DNA from: Acinetobacter pollinis
GTDB lineage: Bacteria > Pseudomonadota > Gammaproteobacteria > Pseudomonadales > Moraxellaceae
Assembly (NCBI RefSeq): GCF_015627175.1
Contig: NZ_VTDQ01000003.1
Span: 1 to 64,000 of the forward strand
Reading direction: 5' to 3'
Length of the DNA stretch: 64,000 nucleotides
Shown here piece by piece: positions 17,979 through 27,951 of this stretch. A program made the position numbers and the translations under genes. Position 1 is the stretch's first letter; each line of letters starts with the position of its first letter. The notes beneath the pieces were generated by a model. The model saw only the letters and a list, made by a program, of their open reading frames with translations, did no database searches and was not told the DNA's origin.

Positions 17979-18980
17979 ATGAGTTCTTTTGATGTACGAA
18001 AAGTTGTCCGACCCATTGTTATTATTGTGATGGTTGTGATCGCTGTTTTTACGGTGTTGCACTTATGGGACTACTATAATGCAGAACCTTGGACACGTGA
18101 TGGTCGTGTACGAGGTGATGTCATGCAAGTTTCCTCAGATGTTTCTGGATTGGTTACAGAAGTACTTGTGCAAGACAATGAAAGCGTTAAGAAAGGACAA
18201 GTTCTATTTAAAATTGATACAGCCAGACAACTACTTGATGTAGAGCAAGCAAAATCTGACTTAGCTAAAGCGAAAGCAGGTCTTGCTCAGGGTGAGGCCA
18301 GTCTCGCACAAGCAAAAGCAAATTTAATTAAATCGGGTGTGGACACGCGTTTAGCAGATCGTAATGCCGCACGTTATGCAGATCTTATGGAAGGGGCTAT
18401 TTCTAAAAAAGATCAAGATCAAGTGATTGCTACACGTGATCAAGCACATGCCGAACATCAGCAATTGCAAGCAGGTATTGAACAGGCAGAAGCAAACATT
18501 AAGCAACAGCATGCATTAATTGAAGTTGCACAAAGTAACTTAAATCTTGCACAGTTAAATTTACAACGCTCAGAAGTTCTTGCACCAGCAGATGGTACGC
18601 TAACAAATTTTAGTATGCGTGTAGGTGATTATGTGAAAACAGGCCAAGCAGTGGCCGCAATGGTAGATAGAAAACAATTGTATGTTGTGGGATATTTTGA
18701 AGAAACTAAGCTTAATCGCATTCATATTGGAGATAAAGCAACCATTGAGCTAATGGGTGATAATCATCGATTAAAAGGGCATGTTCAAGGAATTGCATCA
18801 GGCATTGATGATCGTGAGCGTGCAACCAGTTCATCTTTACTGGCAAATGTGAATCCGACATTTACATGGGTTAGGTTGGCACAACGTGTTCCTGTTAAAA
18901 TTGTACTTGATGAAGACCCTGTAAATCAGATGGCTTTTATGGCCGGTCGTACTGCGACTGTAAGGATAGTGGGTTCTTAA
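17979..18980 (+). CDS. HlyD-family periplasmic adaptor (AaeA-like)
   Basis: This is a membrane-fusion protein that would link the FUSC pump to an outer-membrane channel. The 333-residue protein has an N-terminal membrane anchor (residues 11-30) and the split biotinyl-lipoyl domain (VSSDVSGLVTEVLVQDNESVKKGQVLFKID, near 50-80, and LNLQRSEVLAPADGTL near 195). Between these lies an alanine/glutamine-rich alpha-helical hairpin (about 85-190), and a C-terminal beta-barrel follows. AAGG upstream of the ATG serves as ribosome-binding site. It is the last gene of the operon, followed by a good terminator. Confidence 0.92.
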   Translation: MSSFDVRKVVRPIVIIVMVVIAVFTVLHLWDYYNAEPWTRDGRVRGDVMQVSSDVSGLVTEVLVQDNESVKKGQVLFKIDTARQLLDVEQAKSDLAKAKAGLAQGEASLAQAKANLIKSGVDTRLADRNAARYADLMEGAISKKDQDQVIATRDQAHAEHQQLQAGIEQAEANIKQQHALIEVAQSNLNLAQLNLQRSEVLAPADGTLTNFSMRVGDYVKTGQAVAAMVDRKQLYVVGYFEETKLNRIHIGDKATIELMGDNHRLKGHVQGIASGIDDRERATSSSLLANVNPTFTWVRLAQRVPVKIVLDEDPVNQMAFMAGRTATVRIVGS

Positions 18981-18987
18981 CGTTGAG

Positions 18988-19012
18988 ATGCTCGGGATTC
19001 CGAGCATTTTTT
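18988..19012 (+). terminator. Terminator of the FUSC-DUF1656-HlyD operon
   Basis: An 8-bp GC-rich stem (18988-18995 with 19000-19007) with a 4-nt loop and a T run begins 8 bp after the hlyD-type stop. Confidence 0.9.
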
Positions 19013-19448
19013 ATGGTTTTACACCGTATGGCGTATGATACCAACTCTCAATAAAAAGAGATGCAGCAAGACTGTCAGCAGCAATTGATTTGCCACGACC
19101 TTGTTGTTGATAGTGAGCTAAATCTTCTCTTGCTTCTCGGGTAGTCAAACGTTCATCTACCATCCATGTTTCAATGTTTGTTTGATGACGTAAGCGACGT
19201 GCGAATTTGCGAGCGCGAAGAGATAAATCTGACTCAGTGTCATCCATATTTAAAGGTAGTCCAACCAGAAAAATATCTGGTTGCCATGTTTTAACAATTT
19301 TTAGTAATTGGTCCCATTGTGGAATACCATCTTTCATTGGGAATAAGGGTAGAGGATTTACTGAAGCTATTGCTTGCTGACCTACAGCAATCCCCATTTT
19401 CTGTGTACCAAAATCAAAAGCCATAATCATTTTAGGTTGTTCAGGCAT
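19011..19448 (-). CDS. ruvX: Holliday junction resolvase-like protein RuvX (YqgF)
   Basis: RuvX/YqgF is an RNase H-fold nuclease implicated in Holliday junction processing and in pre-16S rRNA 5' maturation. The 145-residue protein shows the first catalytic Asp in [16 protein letters not shown], the [12 protein letters not shown] loop and the C-terminal [12 protein letters not shown] segment. The ATG at 19448 (MPEQPK) overlaps the yqgE stop by 8 bp and is preferred over a TTG six bases upstream. The yqgE-ruvX coupling is conserved in gamma-proteobacteria. Confidence 0.93.
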   Translation of the reverse strand: MPEQPKMIMAFDFGTQKMGIAVGQQAIASVNPLPLFPMKDGIPQWDQLLKIVKTWQPDIFLVGLPLNMDDTESDLSLRARKFARRLRHQTNIETWMVDERLTTREAREDLAHYQQQGRGKSIAADSLAASLFIESWYHTPYGVKP

Positions 19449-19995
19449 GGCCAATCTCTGTAACTAAGCGGTTAGGGTCAATTCCAATTTTTTTATACGC
19501 TGCATCCCAGCGATCATGGTATGGAAGGTTAAAAATCAGATCCATATCTGCATCGCAAATGAGCCAGTCGCCATGTGCAATTTCTTCTTCAAGTTGTCCT
19601 TTACTCCAACTGGCATAGCCTAAAGCAATTTGATAGCGACCAACGCCCTCATTATGAGCAATCGCATCTAAAATATCTTTACTTGTGGTAATACATACAT
19701 TTTCACTAATGGCAATTGAAGAGTGCCATGTAGGTTGTCCTGTATGTAAAACAAACCCTGCTTCAGGACGCAATGGACCACCTTGTAAAACTGCATGTGG
19801 GTTCACATGGTCTGCATTAATTTCTAGATCGTGAAGTAGCTCTTTTACTTCAATATCTGTCGGCCTATTAATAATAATTCCCTGTGCACCTTCACTATCA
19901 TGTCGAACGATATAAATGAGTGTATTGGTGAAAAAGAGATCTGTCGTTTCAGGAGGTGAAATTAAACAGCGATGAGTTAGGTATTGTTTTGCCAC
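19441..19995 (-). CDS. YqgE/AlgH family protein
   Basis: This conserved protein of unclear molecular function is usually encoded just before ruvX. A GTG start at 19995 (giving [12 protein letters not shown]) is chosen over the longer frame. It has a GGGGAG ribosome-binding site 10 nt upstream and gives 184 residues, the normal length; the 26 extra upstream codons look unlike the family. Family motifs include [10 protein letters not shown] near 40 and [16 protein letters not shown] near 72. It is cytosolic, and its stop overlaps the ruvX start. Confidence 0.92.
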   Translation of the reverse strand: MAKQYLTHRCLISPPETTDLFFTNTLIYIVRHDSEGAQGIIINRPTDIEVKELLHDLEINADHVNPHAVLQGGPLRPEAGFVLHTGQPTWHSSIAISENVCITTSKDILDAIAHNEGVGRYQIALGYASWSKGQLEEEIAHGDWLICDADMDLIFNLPYHDRWDAAYKKIGIDPNRLVTEIGHA

Positions 19996-20088
19996 CGATT
20001 GTATTCTCCCCAAAATCAGGTCTATAGGACGAAGTTTATATTTTAACATACAAGACTTTGTCCTATTCTCCAAACAAAGTAATATGAT

Positions 20089-21750
20089 TTATTTCATTTG
20101 AAACTTTAGTTCTCTTAACTGCTTTGCATGTTCTAGGGTCGTTTGATTAATTTCAATACCGCCAGTCATGCGTGCAATTTCCTGTATGCGCTGTTCTTCT
20201 GTGAGAGGGAAAATGCGACTACTGGCGGGGTCAGTTTGTTGTTTTTGTACCAGTAAATGATGGTCAGACTGTGCTGCCACTTGCGCTTGATGTGTAATAC
20301 ATAGAACTTGTACATGCTTGGCTAAGCCAGACAGTAGGCGGCCCACAATTTCCGCAGTCCCTCCACTAATACCTACATCAATTTCGTCAAAAACAATCAT
20401 TTCAGCTTCGGTTTTTTCGGCATTCATGACTTGCATGACCAATGCAATACGTGACAATTCACCACCTGAAGCAATTTTTGCGAGTGGTTGAGGGGGAATA
20501 CCTTTATTTGCTGTAAAAAGCAGTTGAATTGTACTTAGTCCTTCGGCAGTAGGGTGCTCGAGCGCATCGAACTTAAACTCAAATAATGCTTCTGGTAATG
20601 CAAGAGACTTTACTTGTTCTGTCAATTGCTTTGCCAGTGGTTTAGCTGCGTCTTTACGCATCTTGTCCAATTGGTTTGCTGTATTTATAAATGTTTGATA
20701 GCTTTCATTTACTTGTAGTGCCAACGATTCAGGATCTTCTAATTGTTGTAGTTCCTCTAATTCTTTTTGCCAAATATTGTTCTGCAGTATTAATTCTTCT
20801 GGCGGGATACGATATTTACGAGAAAGACGATGAAAAACTTCAAGCTCCTGATTTAATTGTTCCATGCGCTCAGGATCAAAACTCTGACGATCAATAAATT
20901 GACGTAAGTTGGAAGTAGCATCGCTTAACTCACTTTGTGCATTTAATAGCGAGCTATATATTTCTGTTAATTGTTCACTACGACCAGCATGAGTTTCAAG
21001 TTTTCTTAAAATATTTGCCAGTTCTTGCGTTATGTTTTGTTCATCCTCATCCAGTACATTTAAACTGTAACTACAATCTTGCATGATTGTTTCATGATGA
21101 CTGAGACGGTCAAATTCTTGTTCAATTTCTACATAGTTATATTGAGAAATTTGTTCTATTTCCTCAAGTTGTAGTTCTAATAATTGGATACGTTGAGCTC
21201 TTGTTGCTTGTGCATTGACGGCTTCAGTATGTAATCGAATATTTTTTTGCCACTCTTGATGAGCATGTCTAACTTGTTGTGCCGTGGTATTAAAGTTGCT
21301 GTAGCGATCTAACCATTGGCGTGGATACGGTGGTTCTAATAGCTGCTGTTGACTATGTTGACTATATAACTGAACAATAATGCGGCCGAGTTCTCTAAGC
21401 TCTGTGAGATTGCTAGGTCTGCCATTAATCCATGCTTTGCTACGTCCTGTCGTAAAAATGACCCGACGTAAATGGATTTCTCCAGAATCGTCAGTTAATT
21501 CACGTTGGTTTAACCAATGTGCTTCTGGCGAGTTTGCATGATAGCTAAAGATTGCAGTCACATCTGCTTTATCTGATCCAAATCGAACCAAATTACTGTC
21601 GGTACGCTCGCCTAAACATGCAGAAAGTGCATCGAGTAGAAGAGATTTTCCTGCGCCAGTCTCACCGGTTAAAACATTAAAACCTGGTGGAATATCCAAT
21701 GCAAGATGGTCTGCAAGGGCAAAGTTTATAAGTGTTAAATGAGTGAGCAT
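20089..21750 (-). CDS. recN: DNA repair protein RecN
   Basis: RecN is an SMC-like ATPase that acts on double-strand breaks with RecA. The 553-residue protein has Walker A (GETGAGKSLLLDALS, near 30-45), coiled-coil arms (about 150-370), the ABC signature (KIASGGELSRIALV) and Walker B (MIVFDEIDVGISGG). The ATG at 21750 (MLTHLTLINF) is chosen over one 12 bp upstream because it gives the standard start and the length of E. coli RecN. No LexA-type box is apparent upstream, in line with the absence of LexA in Acinetobacter. Confidence 0.97.
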   Translation of the reverse strand: MLTHLTLINFALADHLALDIPPGFNVLTGETGAGKSLLLDALSACLGERTDSNLVRFGSDKADVTAIFSYHANSPEAHWLNQRELTDDSGEIHLRRVIFTTGRSKAWINGRPSNLTELRELGRIIVQLYSQHSQQQLLEPPYPRQWLDRYSNFNTTAQQVRHAHQEWQKNIRLHTEAVNAQATRAQRIQLLELQLEEIEQISQYNYVEIEQEFDRLSHHETIMQDCSYSLNVLDEDEQNITQELANILRKLETHAGRSEQLTEIYSSLLNAQSELSDATSNLRQFIDRQSFDPERMEQLNQELEVFHRLSRKYRIPPEELILQNNIWQKELEELQQLEDPESLALQVNESYQTFINTANQLDKMRKDAAKPLAKQLTEQVKSLALPEALFEFKFDALEHPTAEGLSTIQLLFTANKGIPPQPLAKIASGGELSRIALVMQVMNAEKTEAEMIVFDEIDVGISGGTAEIVGRLLSGLAKHVQVLCITHQAQVAAQSDHHLLVQKQQTDPASSRIFPLTEEQRIQEIARMTGGIEINQTTLEHAKQLRELKFQMK

Positions 21751-22081
21751 AAACGCATCCAAATTGTGCGAAGTATTATCCTAAGATTGATTGATGATTA
21801 CATGTCATCAAAATTTCATCTTGAAGAAAGATGATACATAAAACTTGTATTGACCAACACTCTTTTAAGCAAAGATAACCGTTGATTTATAGCATCTGAT
21901 ATATCATGATTATACTTATATTTTCCATGCCTCTGATAATAATAGGTTGTGGATACAAATAATATAAAAATGATATAGCACGAAATGATAGCATTTTATA
22001 GAAAACCAATATTGTTAACATTGGGTAATCGCAATGCATACATTTTTTCTGGCTCAGTAAAATAAAGTGGAGAATATATAC
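21751..22081. other. Divergent intergenic region between recN and ppnP
   Basis: This AT-rich stretch of about 330 bp has no supportable gene. It contains an inverted repeat TGATGA-n7-TCATCA (21792-21810) and a small hairpin CATCTT/AAGATG (21817-21833), both in the recN-proximal half. They could be regulatory, but I cannot assign a protein to them. Confidence 0.4.
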
Positions 22082-22405
22082 ATGTCGACGCAGTTTGATC
22101 ATGTTTCTGTTGTAAAAAAATCTAATGTTTATTTCGATGGACAATGTGTCAGTCATACAGTCCAGTTTGAAAATGGTACTAAAAAAACATTGGGTGTGAT
22201 CTTACCTAGCGATCAAGTACTTACATTTGAAGCACATGTGCCTGAACGAATGGAAATCATCTCGGGTGAGTGTCGCGTTTGGATGGGGGAAAGTGAAGAG
22301 GCAGAGCTTTTTAGAGCAGGTCAGTCATTTTATGTGCCAGGAGAGAGCATGTTTAAGATACAAGCACAAGAAGTTCTTGATTATGTTTGTCACTTAGAAG
22401 GTTAG
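22082..22405 (+). CDS. ppnP: Pyrimidine/purine nucleoside phosphorylase PpnP
   Basis: PpnP (YaiE, DUF1255) is a small cupin that phosphorolyses several nucleosides to base plus ribose-1-phosphate. The 107-residue protein matches along its length, with [19 protein letters not shown] and the cupin strand [11 protein letters not shown]. The ATG at 22082 has a GTGGAG ribosome-binding site at 22067-22072; the GTG within that site is not the start. It is a single gene followed by a terminator. Confidence 0.93.
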   Translation: MSTQFDHVSVVKKSNVYFDGQCVSHTVQFENGTKKTLGVILPSDQVLTFEAHVPERMEIISGECRVWMGESEEAELFRAGQSFYVPGESMFKIQAQEVLDYVCHLEG

Positions 22406-22449
22406 GTAAATCTAATTAATATCAGCTAAAATAGTCTACAGTCTGTTAG

Positions 22450-22489
22450 AAATCCTGTTTTGTTTCACTGAACAGGATTTTATTTTTTT
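22450..22489 (+). terminator. Terminator of ppnP
   Basis: A 10-bp stem, AAATCCTGTT (22450-22459) with AACAGGATTT (22471-22480), is followed by a T-rich tract. It lies before rlmB. Confidence 0.88.
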
Positions 22490-22514
22490 CTAGTGTTTTA
22501 AGGGTTATGAATTC

Positions 22515-23264
22515 ATGGCAAAACCAGAATATTATTATGGTGTACATTCAGTAGAGTCGTTATTGGAAATTGAACCAGAGCGTGTACTGACACTATTTAC
22601 ATTGAAGGGGCGTGATGATCAACGTTTAAAACACATTTTATCATTGGCTGATCCATTTGGGGTGAGTGTACAAAAAGCAAGCCGTGATACCTTAGAAAAG
22701 CTTGCAGGTTTACCCTATCATCAAGGTGTAGTTGCAGCCGTGAGACCACATCCTGTTTTAAACGAAAAAGATTTAGATGCATTATTAACAAAGAAACCAG
22801 AAAGTTTATTATTGGCATTAGATCAAATTACAGATCCGCATAACTTGGGTGCATGTATTCGTACAGCTGCGGCGATGGGTGTTGAAGCAGTGATAGTTCC
22901 ACGTGATCGCTCTGCAAGTCTAACGCCAACTGCACGAAAAGTAGCAGCAGGCGGTGCCGAGAAAATTCAGTTTATACAAGTAACTAATCTTGCAAGAACA
23001 TTGGCACATATTAAAGAAGAATTTTATTATCACGTTGTTGGAACAATGCTTGATGAAAAAGCACAACCACTCGAAAAATGTAATTTGACTGGTGCTGTTG
23101 CAATTGTGATGGGTGCAGAAGATACGGGGCTTAGACCAATTACACAAAGTCAGTGCGATGTAACGGCATATATTCCGATGTCTGGTCAGTTACAAAGCTT
23201 GAATGTAAGTGTAGCAACAGGTATGGCGCTTTATGAAGCATCTAAACAACGTACTCAAGCCTGA
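22515..23264 (+). CDS. rlmB: 23S rRNA (guanosine-2251-2'-O)-methyltransferase RlmB
   Basis: RlmB is a SPOUT (SpoU-type) methyltransferase modifying G2251 in the peptidyl-transferase P loop. The 249-residue protein has the N-terminal L30e-like substrate-binding domain (YYGVHSVESLLE) and the trefoil-knot motifs LALDQITDPHNLGACIRTA, AIVMGAEDTGLRP and IPMSGQLQSLNVSVATG. The 3' end overlaps the convergent coaE gene by 10 bp. Confidence 0.95.
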   Translation: MAKPEYYYGVHSVESLLEIEPERVLTLFTLKGRDDQRLKHILSLADPFGVSVQKASRDTLEKLAGLPYHQGVVAAVRPHPVLNEKDLDALLTKKPESLLLALDQITDPHNLGACIRTAAAMGVEAVIVPRDRSASLTPTARKVAAGGAEKIQFIQVTNLARTLAHIKEEFYYHVVGTMLDEKAQPLEKCNLTGAVAIVMGAEDTGLRPITQSQCDVTAYIPMSGQLQSLNVSVATGMALYEASKQRTQA

Positions 23265-23857
23265 TGTGCGAGTACTAAATATTTCTCATGTAGTGGGCAA
23301 AGTTGACTAAATAGATCGTCAGGTGATGTTTCATTGAGTACGATATCATCTGCACGTTTTTGTTTTTCTATTCTTGTCATTTGTGCCGCAATAATTTTCT
23401 TGATTTGTTCAAGAGATTGGTGGTCTCTTTGTACTGCTCGTGAGATTTGAATTGCTTCTGTGCAGTCAATTAGTAGTGTACGATCTGTGAGTAAATGTTG
23501 TTCTGTTTCAAAAAGTAGTGGTGAAACCAGAATGCTATAAGAGGATTGAGTGCTATTTAATTGCTCAATGATAGAAGCTCTAATTTTAGGATGGGTAATT
23601 TCTTCTAGTTGTTTGCGTGCTTTTACATGTTGGAAGATATATGACCTTAAAGCTTGACGATTTAGATAGCCATCGTTTTGGATAGTCCACTCACCAAAAG
23701 TTTCTTTAATTTCTTTTAGAGCAGGTTGCCCTGGCAAAACGATTTCTCGGGCAACAATATCTGCATCTACAACAGCAATGCCTTTTTTCTCAAACCATTG
23801 GCTGGCAGTACTCTTACCACTTCCTATTCCGCCAGTTAAACCAATGACTAAAGACAT
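23255..23857 (-). CDS. coaE: Dephospho-CoA kinase
   Basis: CoaE phosphorylates dephospho-CoA in the last step of coenzyme A synthesis. The 200-residue P-loop kinase has GLTGGIGSGKST at residues 6-17, the DADIVAREIV substrate loop and the LLFET lid segment. It follows pilD by 1 bp, the arrangement pilB-pilC-pilD-coaE known from Pseudomonas and Acinetobacter. It is probably co-transcribed with the pilus genes. Confidence 0.96.
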   Translation of the reverse strand: MSLVIGLTGGIGSGKSTASQWFEKKGIAVVDADIVAREIVLPGQPALKEIKETFGEWTIQNDGYLNRQALRSYIFQHVKARKQLEEITHPKIRASIIEQLNSTQSSYSILVSPLLFETEQHLLTDRTLLIDCTEAIQISRAVQRDHQSLEQIKKIIAAQMTRIEKQKRADDIVLNETSPDDLFSQLCPLHEKYLVLAHQA

Positions 23858-23858
23858 A

Positions 23859-24716
23859 CTATTGACCTAAATATATTGCCATGATTTTAGATCCCCATAT
23901 AAAAGCAATCCAACCTGCGATTGCAATATAAGGCCCAAATGCAAATGCTTGATTCTTTTTGACTTTAATGACAACGAGTCCAATAATTACACCGACCACA
24001 GAAGACAGTAAAATAATCAACGGCAGCATCATTGGCCCCATCCATGCGCCTAAAGCTGCAAGAAGTTTAAAGTCGCCGTAACCCATGCCTTCCTTGCCTG
24101 TAATGAGTTTATAGAGAATATAAACAACCCATAAACATAAGAAGCCAATGAGAGTACCCCAAATAGCTGTTGTTGGAGTAGTGAATATGCTGTAACTATT
24201 TGCAGCAAGCCCTAGACCAATTAAAGAAAAAGTAAATCGATCGGGGAGTAGCTGAGTATCAAAATCTATAAAAGTTAAAGTAATTAAAATCCATGTAAAT
24301 ACAAGACCAAATAGCATTTGTACAGAGGTACCAAATACAATCGCAATTGTTATAGAGGTAACCGCGGTAAGTACTTCGATAAAAGGGTATCTGATGCTAA
24401 TTGGATGTTTGCATGATGCACATTTTCCTCTTAAAACTAACCAACTAATGAGAGGAATATTATGGAACCATCGTATACCCATATGACATTGAGGACACGT
24501 TGAGGCTGGGTGGTTGAGTGTCAATTTCTCATGGTCAATGATAGGTTGATCGGGGTGTAGTAATGATTGACACTCTACTTTCCACTCTTGTTCCATCATT
24601 TTTGGTGTGCGCAAGATAACAACATTTAAAAAACTACCTACACACAGACCAACTAATCCAACGACTACATAAAGTAGTGTTGGATTTTCGAGGAATAAAA
24701 TTAAGATGTCATGCAT
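23859..24716 (-). CDS. pilD: Prepilin peptidase / N-methyltransferase PilD
   Basis: PilD is the inner-membrane aspartic protease that cleaves type IV prepilins after the Gly of the leader and methylates the new N-terminus. It also serves type II secretion pseudopilins. The 285-residue protein has the N-terminal GSFLNVVILRTP motif, the zinc-binding CPQC...CASC tetrad (about 74-100) and the two catalytic Asp motifs (DFDTQLLPD near 148 and GYGDFKLLA near 212), with about seven to eight transmembrane helices. Its start shares one base with the pilC stop (TAATG). The minor prepilins at 44.7-52.1 kb are its likely substrates. Confidence 0.97.
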   Translation of the reverse strand: MHDILILFLENPTLLYVVVGLVGLCVGSFLNVVILRTPKMMEQEWKVECQSLLHPDQPIIDHEKLTLNHPASTCPQCHMGIRWFHNIPLISWLVLRGKCASCKHPISIRYPFIEVLTAVTSITIAIVFGTSVQMLFGLVFTWILITLTFIDFDTQLLPDRFTFSLIGLGLAANSYSIFTTPTTAIWGTLIGFLCLWVVYILYKLITGKEGMGYGDFKLLAALGAWMGPMMLPLIILLSSVVGVIIGLVVIKVKKNQAFAFGPYIAIAGWIAFIWGSKIMAIYLGQ

Positions 24717-25939
24717 TAGATGACGGAGCCCATTTTGAAAATTGGTAAATACATGGCAACGACAAGTCCACCAACTAAGATACCAAGAATTGCCATAATT
24801 AATGGTTCCATCATTGCTGTGAGGCCATCCACTGCGTTATCTACTTCACTTTCGTAATATGTGGCGACTTTATCAAGCATAGTATCTAATGCACCAGACT
24901 CTTCACCAATCGCGACCATTTGTATGGCCATACTTGGAAAACGATCTGCATTACGCATTGAAAACTGGAGTTGCTGACCTGAAGCAACGTCATCACGTAT
25001 ACGCATTACTGCATCTTCGTAGATTACATTATTGGTTGCACGTGCTGTGGATTCAAGTGCTTCAATCAGCGGAACACCTGCAGCAAAAGTGGTTGCAAGT
25101 GTACGACTATAACGTGCAATAATTGATTTATAAACAAGATCACCAAAAATTGGTAGTTTTAAAATAAGTTTATCTAAGAAGTTTCTAAACTTTAAACTAC
25201 GTTTGTGAAGTTGAAGTATGGTAACAACGCTCACCACAATAATGCCAATGAGAATATACCAATATGATTGCATCCAATTTGACATGTTTACAACCATTTG
25301 GGTAAAGGCGGGTAGCTCTGCACCAAAAGAAGCAAACATACTTTGGAAAGTTGGTACAACTTTAACCATCAAAATAATGGTCACAATAAGTGCAACAACA
25401 ATAACCGTTAAAGGATATTTCATTGCCTTTTTAATCTTTTGCTTCAGTATTTCACTTTTTTCTTTATAAACAGCAACACGGTCAAGCATGGTTTCTAGAG
25501 CACCCGATTGTTCTCCAGACTCAACCAATGAACAAAAGAGATTATCAAAATACTGAGGATACTTTCTTAGGGCTTGGGTAAATGTATTCCCGCCTTCAAC
25601 CTCAGATTTAATCCCTAATACCACATCTCGCATGGCAGGATTGTCCAAACCACCTGCAACGATTTCAAAGCTTTGTACTAATGGTACACCTGCTTTCATC
25701 ATGGTTGCCAATTGTCGTGTAAAAATCGTAATATCTTGAGTTGAGATTTTCTTTTTAATCACACCTTCAAGGATATTCTTTCTTTTTTGTCGAATTGTTG
25801 CAACTTGAATACCTTGTTTGCGTAAAGTCACTTTTGCAAGTGCCATATTACGCGAAGATATTTCCCCTTTAACTTTAAGTCCTTTACGGTCTGCGCCCGT
25901 ATAGGCAAAGTTTAATATCTGATCTGCTTTTTTAGCCAC
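24716..25939 (-). CDS. pilC: Type IV pilus inner-membrane platform protein PilC
   Basis: PilC is the polytopic platform that couples the motor ATPases to pilin assembly. The 407-residue protein has two copies of the T2SSF domain (about residues 72-195 and 275-397), recognisable by FTRQLATMMKAGVPL and YSRTLATTFAAGVPL. There are three transmembrane helices, and the C-terminus is typical (PLIMAILGILVGGLVVAMYLPIF). The gene lies 22 bp after pilB and overlaps pilD by one base. Confidence 0.97.
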   Translation of the reverse strand: MAKKADQILNFAYTGADRKGLKVKGEISSRNMALAKVTLRKQGIQVATIRQKRKNILEGVIKKKISTQDITIFTRQLATMMKAGVPLVQSFEIVAGGLDNPAMRDVVLGIKSEVEGGNTFTQALRKYPQYFDNLFCSLVESGEQSGALETMLDRVAVYKEKSEILKQKIKKAMKYPLTVIVVALIVTIILMVKVVPTFQSMFASFGAELPAFTQMVVNMSNWMQSYWYILIGIIVVSVVTILQLHKRSLKFRNFLDKLILKLPIFGDLVYKSIIARYSRTLATTFAAGVPLIEALESTARATNNVIYEDAVMRIRDDVASGQQLQFSMRNADRFPSMAIQMVAIGEESGALDTMLDKVATYYESEVDNAVDGLTAMMEPLIMAILGILVGGLVVAMYLPIFKMGSVI

Positions 25940-25961
25940 AGTCTAAACCCCAATAAAAAAA

Positions 25962-27680
25962 TTACGTACTACTTGTGACGCGATGTACTTCTTGTAATGA
26001 TGTTAAGCCAAGAATGACTTTTTTAAGACCTGAACGTCTTAAATTATTAAAACCTAATTTTTCAGAAACATCTGCTATTTGGATAGCATTTGCGTCTTGC
26101 ATAATTAGTCTAGAAATTTCAGGTGTAACTTTCATCACTTCATAAACACCTAGACGACCTTTGTAGCCTTCACGACACTCAGAGCAACCCACAGGTTGGT
26201 AAATCGTAAAATCTTCTTGTAAATCTTGTTCAGTAAATCCCATTTCTAATAAGCTATTTTTAGGGATATCTATAGGTGCCTTGCACGATGGACAAAGTTT
26301 ACGAACGAGACGTTGTGCAATGACCAAATTGACAGAAGTTGCAATATTGAAGGATGGTACACCCATATTTCTTAGACGCGTGAGAGTTTCTGGTGCGCTA
26401 TTGGTATGCAGGGTTGACAGTACCATATGACCAGTTTGAGCTGCTTTAATAGCGATCTCTGCTGTTTCTAAGTCACGAATCTCACCCACCATGATAATGT
26501 CTGGATCTTGACGTAAGAAAGATCTAAGTGCTGTCGCAAAGCTGAGTCCAACTTTATTGTTGACGTTAACTTGGTTAATGCCTTCTAAGTTAATTTCTAC
26601 AGGATCTTCAGCTGTTGAAATATTTGAATCTTCAGTATTTAAAATATTTAGGCCTGTATATAAGGAAACAGTTTTACCTGAACCCGTCGGACCTGTAATC
26701 AGTACCATTCCCTGAGGTTGATGAAGTGCATCTAAGAATAATGCTTTTTGGTCTTCATCATAACCTAATGCATCAATACCTAGCATTGCACTTGAAGGGT
26801 CTAGAATACGTAATACAATTTTCTCACCAAACAGTGTTGGTAGTGAGTTCACACGAAAATCGATAGCTTTGTTTTTAGAGAGTTTAAGCTTAATACGTCC
26901 ATCTTGTGGTACACGTTTCTCGGAAATGTCCATCTGAGACATGACTTTCAAGCGTGCTGAAAGACGATTGGCAAGTTGTAACGGTGGAGTTGCAATTTGT
27001 CGAAGAACCCCATCTACACGATATCGAACACGATAGCTTTTCTCATAAGGCTCGAAGTGTAAATCTGATGCGCCCATACGAATTGCATCAACCAACAATT
27101 TGTTGATATATTTTACAATAGGTGCTTCATTTTCATTGTCTTGATCAGCATCGTCGGCACTCCCACCATCAGTATCCATGTTTTCATCAATACTGATATC
27201 AAGATCATCGTCATCAAAATTAAAGTGTGCGTTTTCGTCAAAGTTTTCTTGAATAAAACTCAGTAATTTATTGTGTTCTACAACTACAATTTCTGGTTGT
27301 AAGTTACTGTTTAGACGAATCGTATCTATCGCTTCAAGATTGGTTGGATTGCTAATGGCAATGATAATGTTATTACCACGTTGTAACAGTGGTACAATAC
27401 GATATTTAAGAATATGTTTTGTATCTACTAAGCCTTTTGGTAGTAATGTTTTATCGTATGTAGCAAGATCTAATAGAGGTTCCCCAAACTCTTTAGAAAT
27501 TATTTCAGCAAGAATCAATGAAGAAAAATTTAATTTCTCAACAAGATACCCCACAATATCTTCTTGGTTTTTTTTTGCTTTTTCTAAAGCATCAAACATT
27601 TTTTCTTCAGAAAAATGCCCTTCATCGACGAGTCGACGAACAAAACCTGTTAACCGAGGTGTGACTAAAGAAGGTGCCAT
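25962..27680 (-). CDS. pilB: Type IV pilus assembly ATPase PilB
   Basis: PilB is the hexameric ATPase that drives pilus extension. The 572-residue protein has the N-terminal MshEN/GspE domain (about 1-150) and an acidic stretch (DDDDLDISIDENMD) before the ATPase. Walker A is GPTGSGKTVSLY near 331, with the Asp box (STAEDPVEI), Walker B (DIIMVGEIRD) and the His box (GHMVLSTLHTN) in order. The zinc-binding tetracysteine motif (CPSC and CSEC) lies near 470-510. It is the first gene of pilB-pilC-pilD-coaE. No pilin gene is adjacent; the divergent neighbour is tpiA. Confidence 0.97.
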   Translation of the reverse strand: MAPSLVTPRLTGFVRRLVDEGHFSEEKMFDALEKAKKNQEDIVGYLVEKLNFSSLILAEIISKEFGEPLLDLATYDKTLLPKGLVDTKHILKYRIVPLLQRGNNIIIAISNPTNLEAIDTIRLNSNLQPEIVVVEHNKLLSFIQENFDENAHFNFDDDDLDISIDENMDTDGGSADDADQDNENEAPIVKYINKLLVDAIRMGASDLHFEPYEKSYRVRYRVDGVLRQIATPPLQLANRLSARLKVMSQMDISEKRVPQDGRIKLKLSKNKAIDFRVNSLPTLFGEKIVLRILDPSSAMLGIDALGYDEDQKALFLDALHQPQGMVLITGPTGSGKTVSLYTGLNILNTEDSNISTAEDPVEINLEGINQVNVNNKVGLSFATALRSFLRQDPDIIMVGEIRDLETAEIAIKAAQTGHMVLSTLHTNSAPETLTRLRNMGVPSFNIATSVNLVIAQRLVRKLCPSCKAPIDIPKNSLLEMGFTEQDLQEDFTIYQPVGCSECREGYKGRLGVYEVMKVTPEISRLIMQDANAIQIADVSEKLGFNNLRRSGLKKVILGLTSLQEVHRVTSST

Positions 27681-27951
27681 AACAAGTAATGCCTAAAATA
27701 AAATGATTCAGTAAAATAAAAAAATGCCTAAATCTTAACCGTTTTATTATACGGAGAAGATAAAAAAAGGTACACAACTAATGTGTATGTTAAAAGCAAT
27801 TTACTTCAAAAAAATAAAAAGGTGCTGGTTACTTGAAAATCTTTTATTTAAAACACAATAAATGTAGCAAAAAGCAAAAAAAAACGCAAAGTATTAAAAA
27901 CTGTGTAAAATAAGTCCATTCTATTTTTTATAAACAAAGAAAGGTGTGTGT

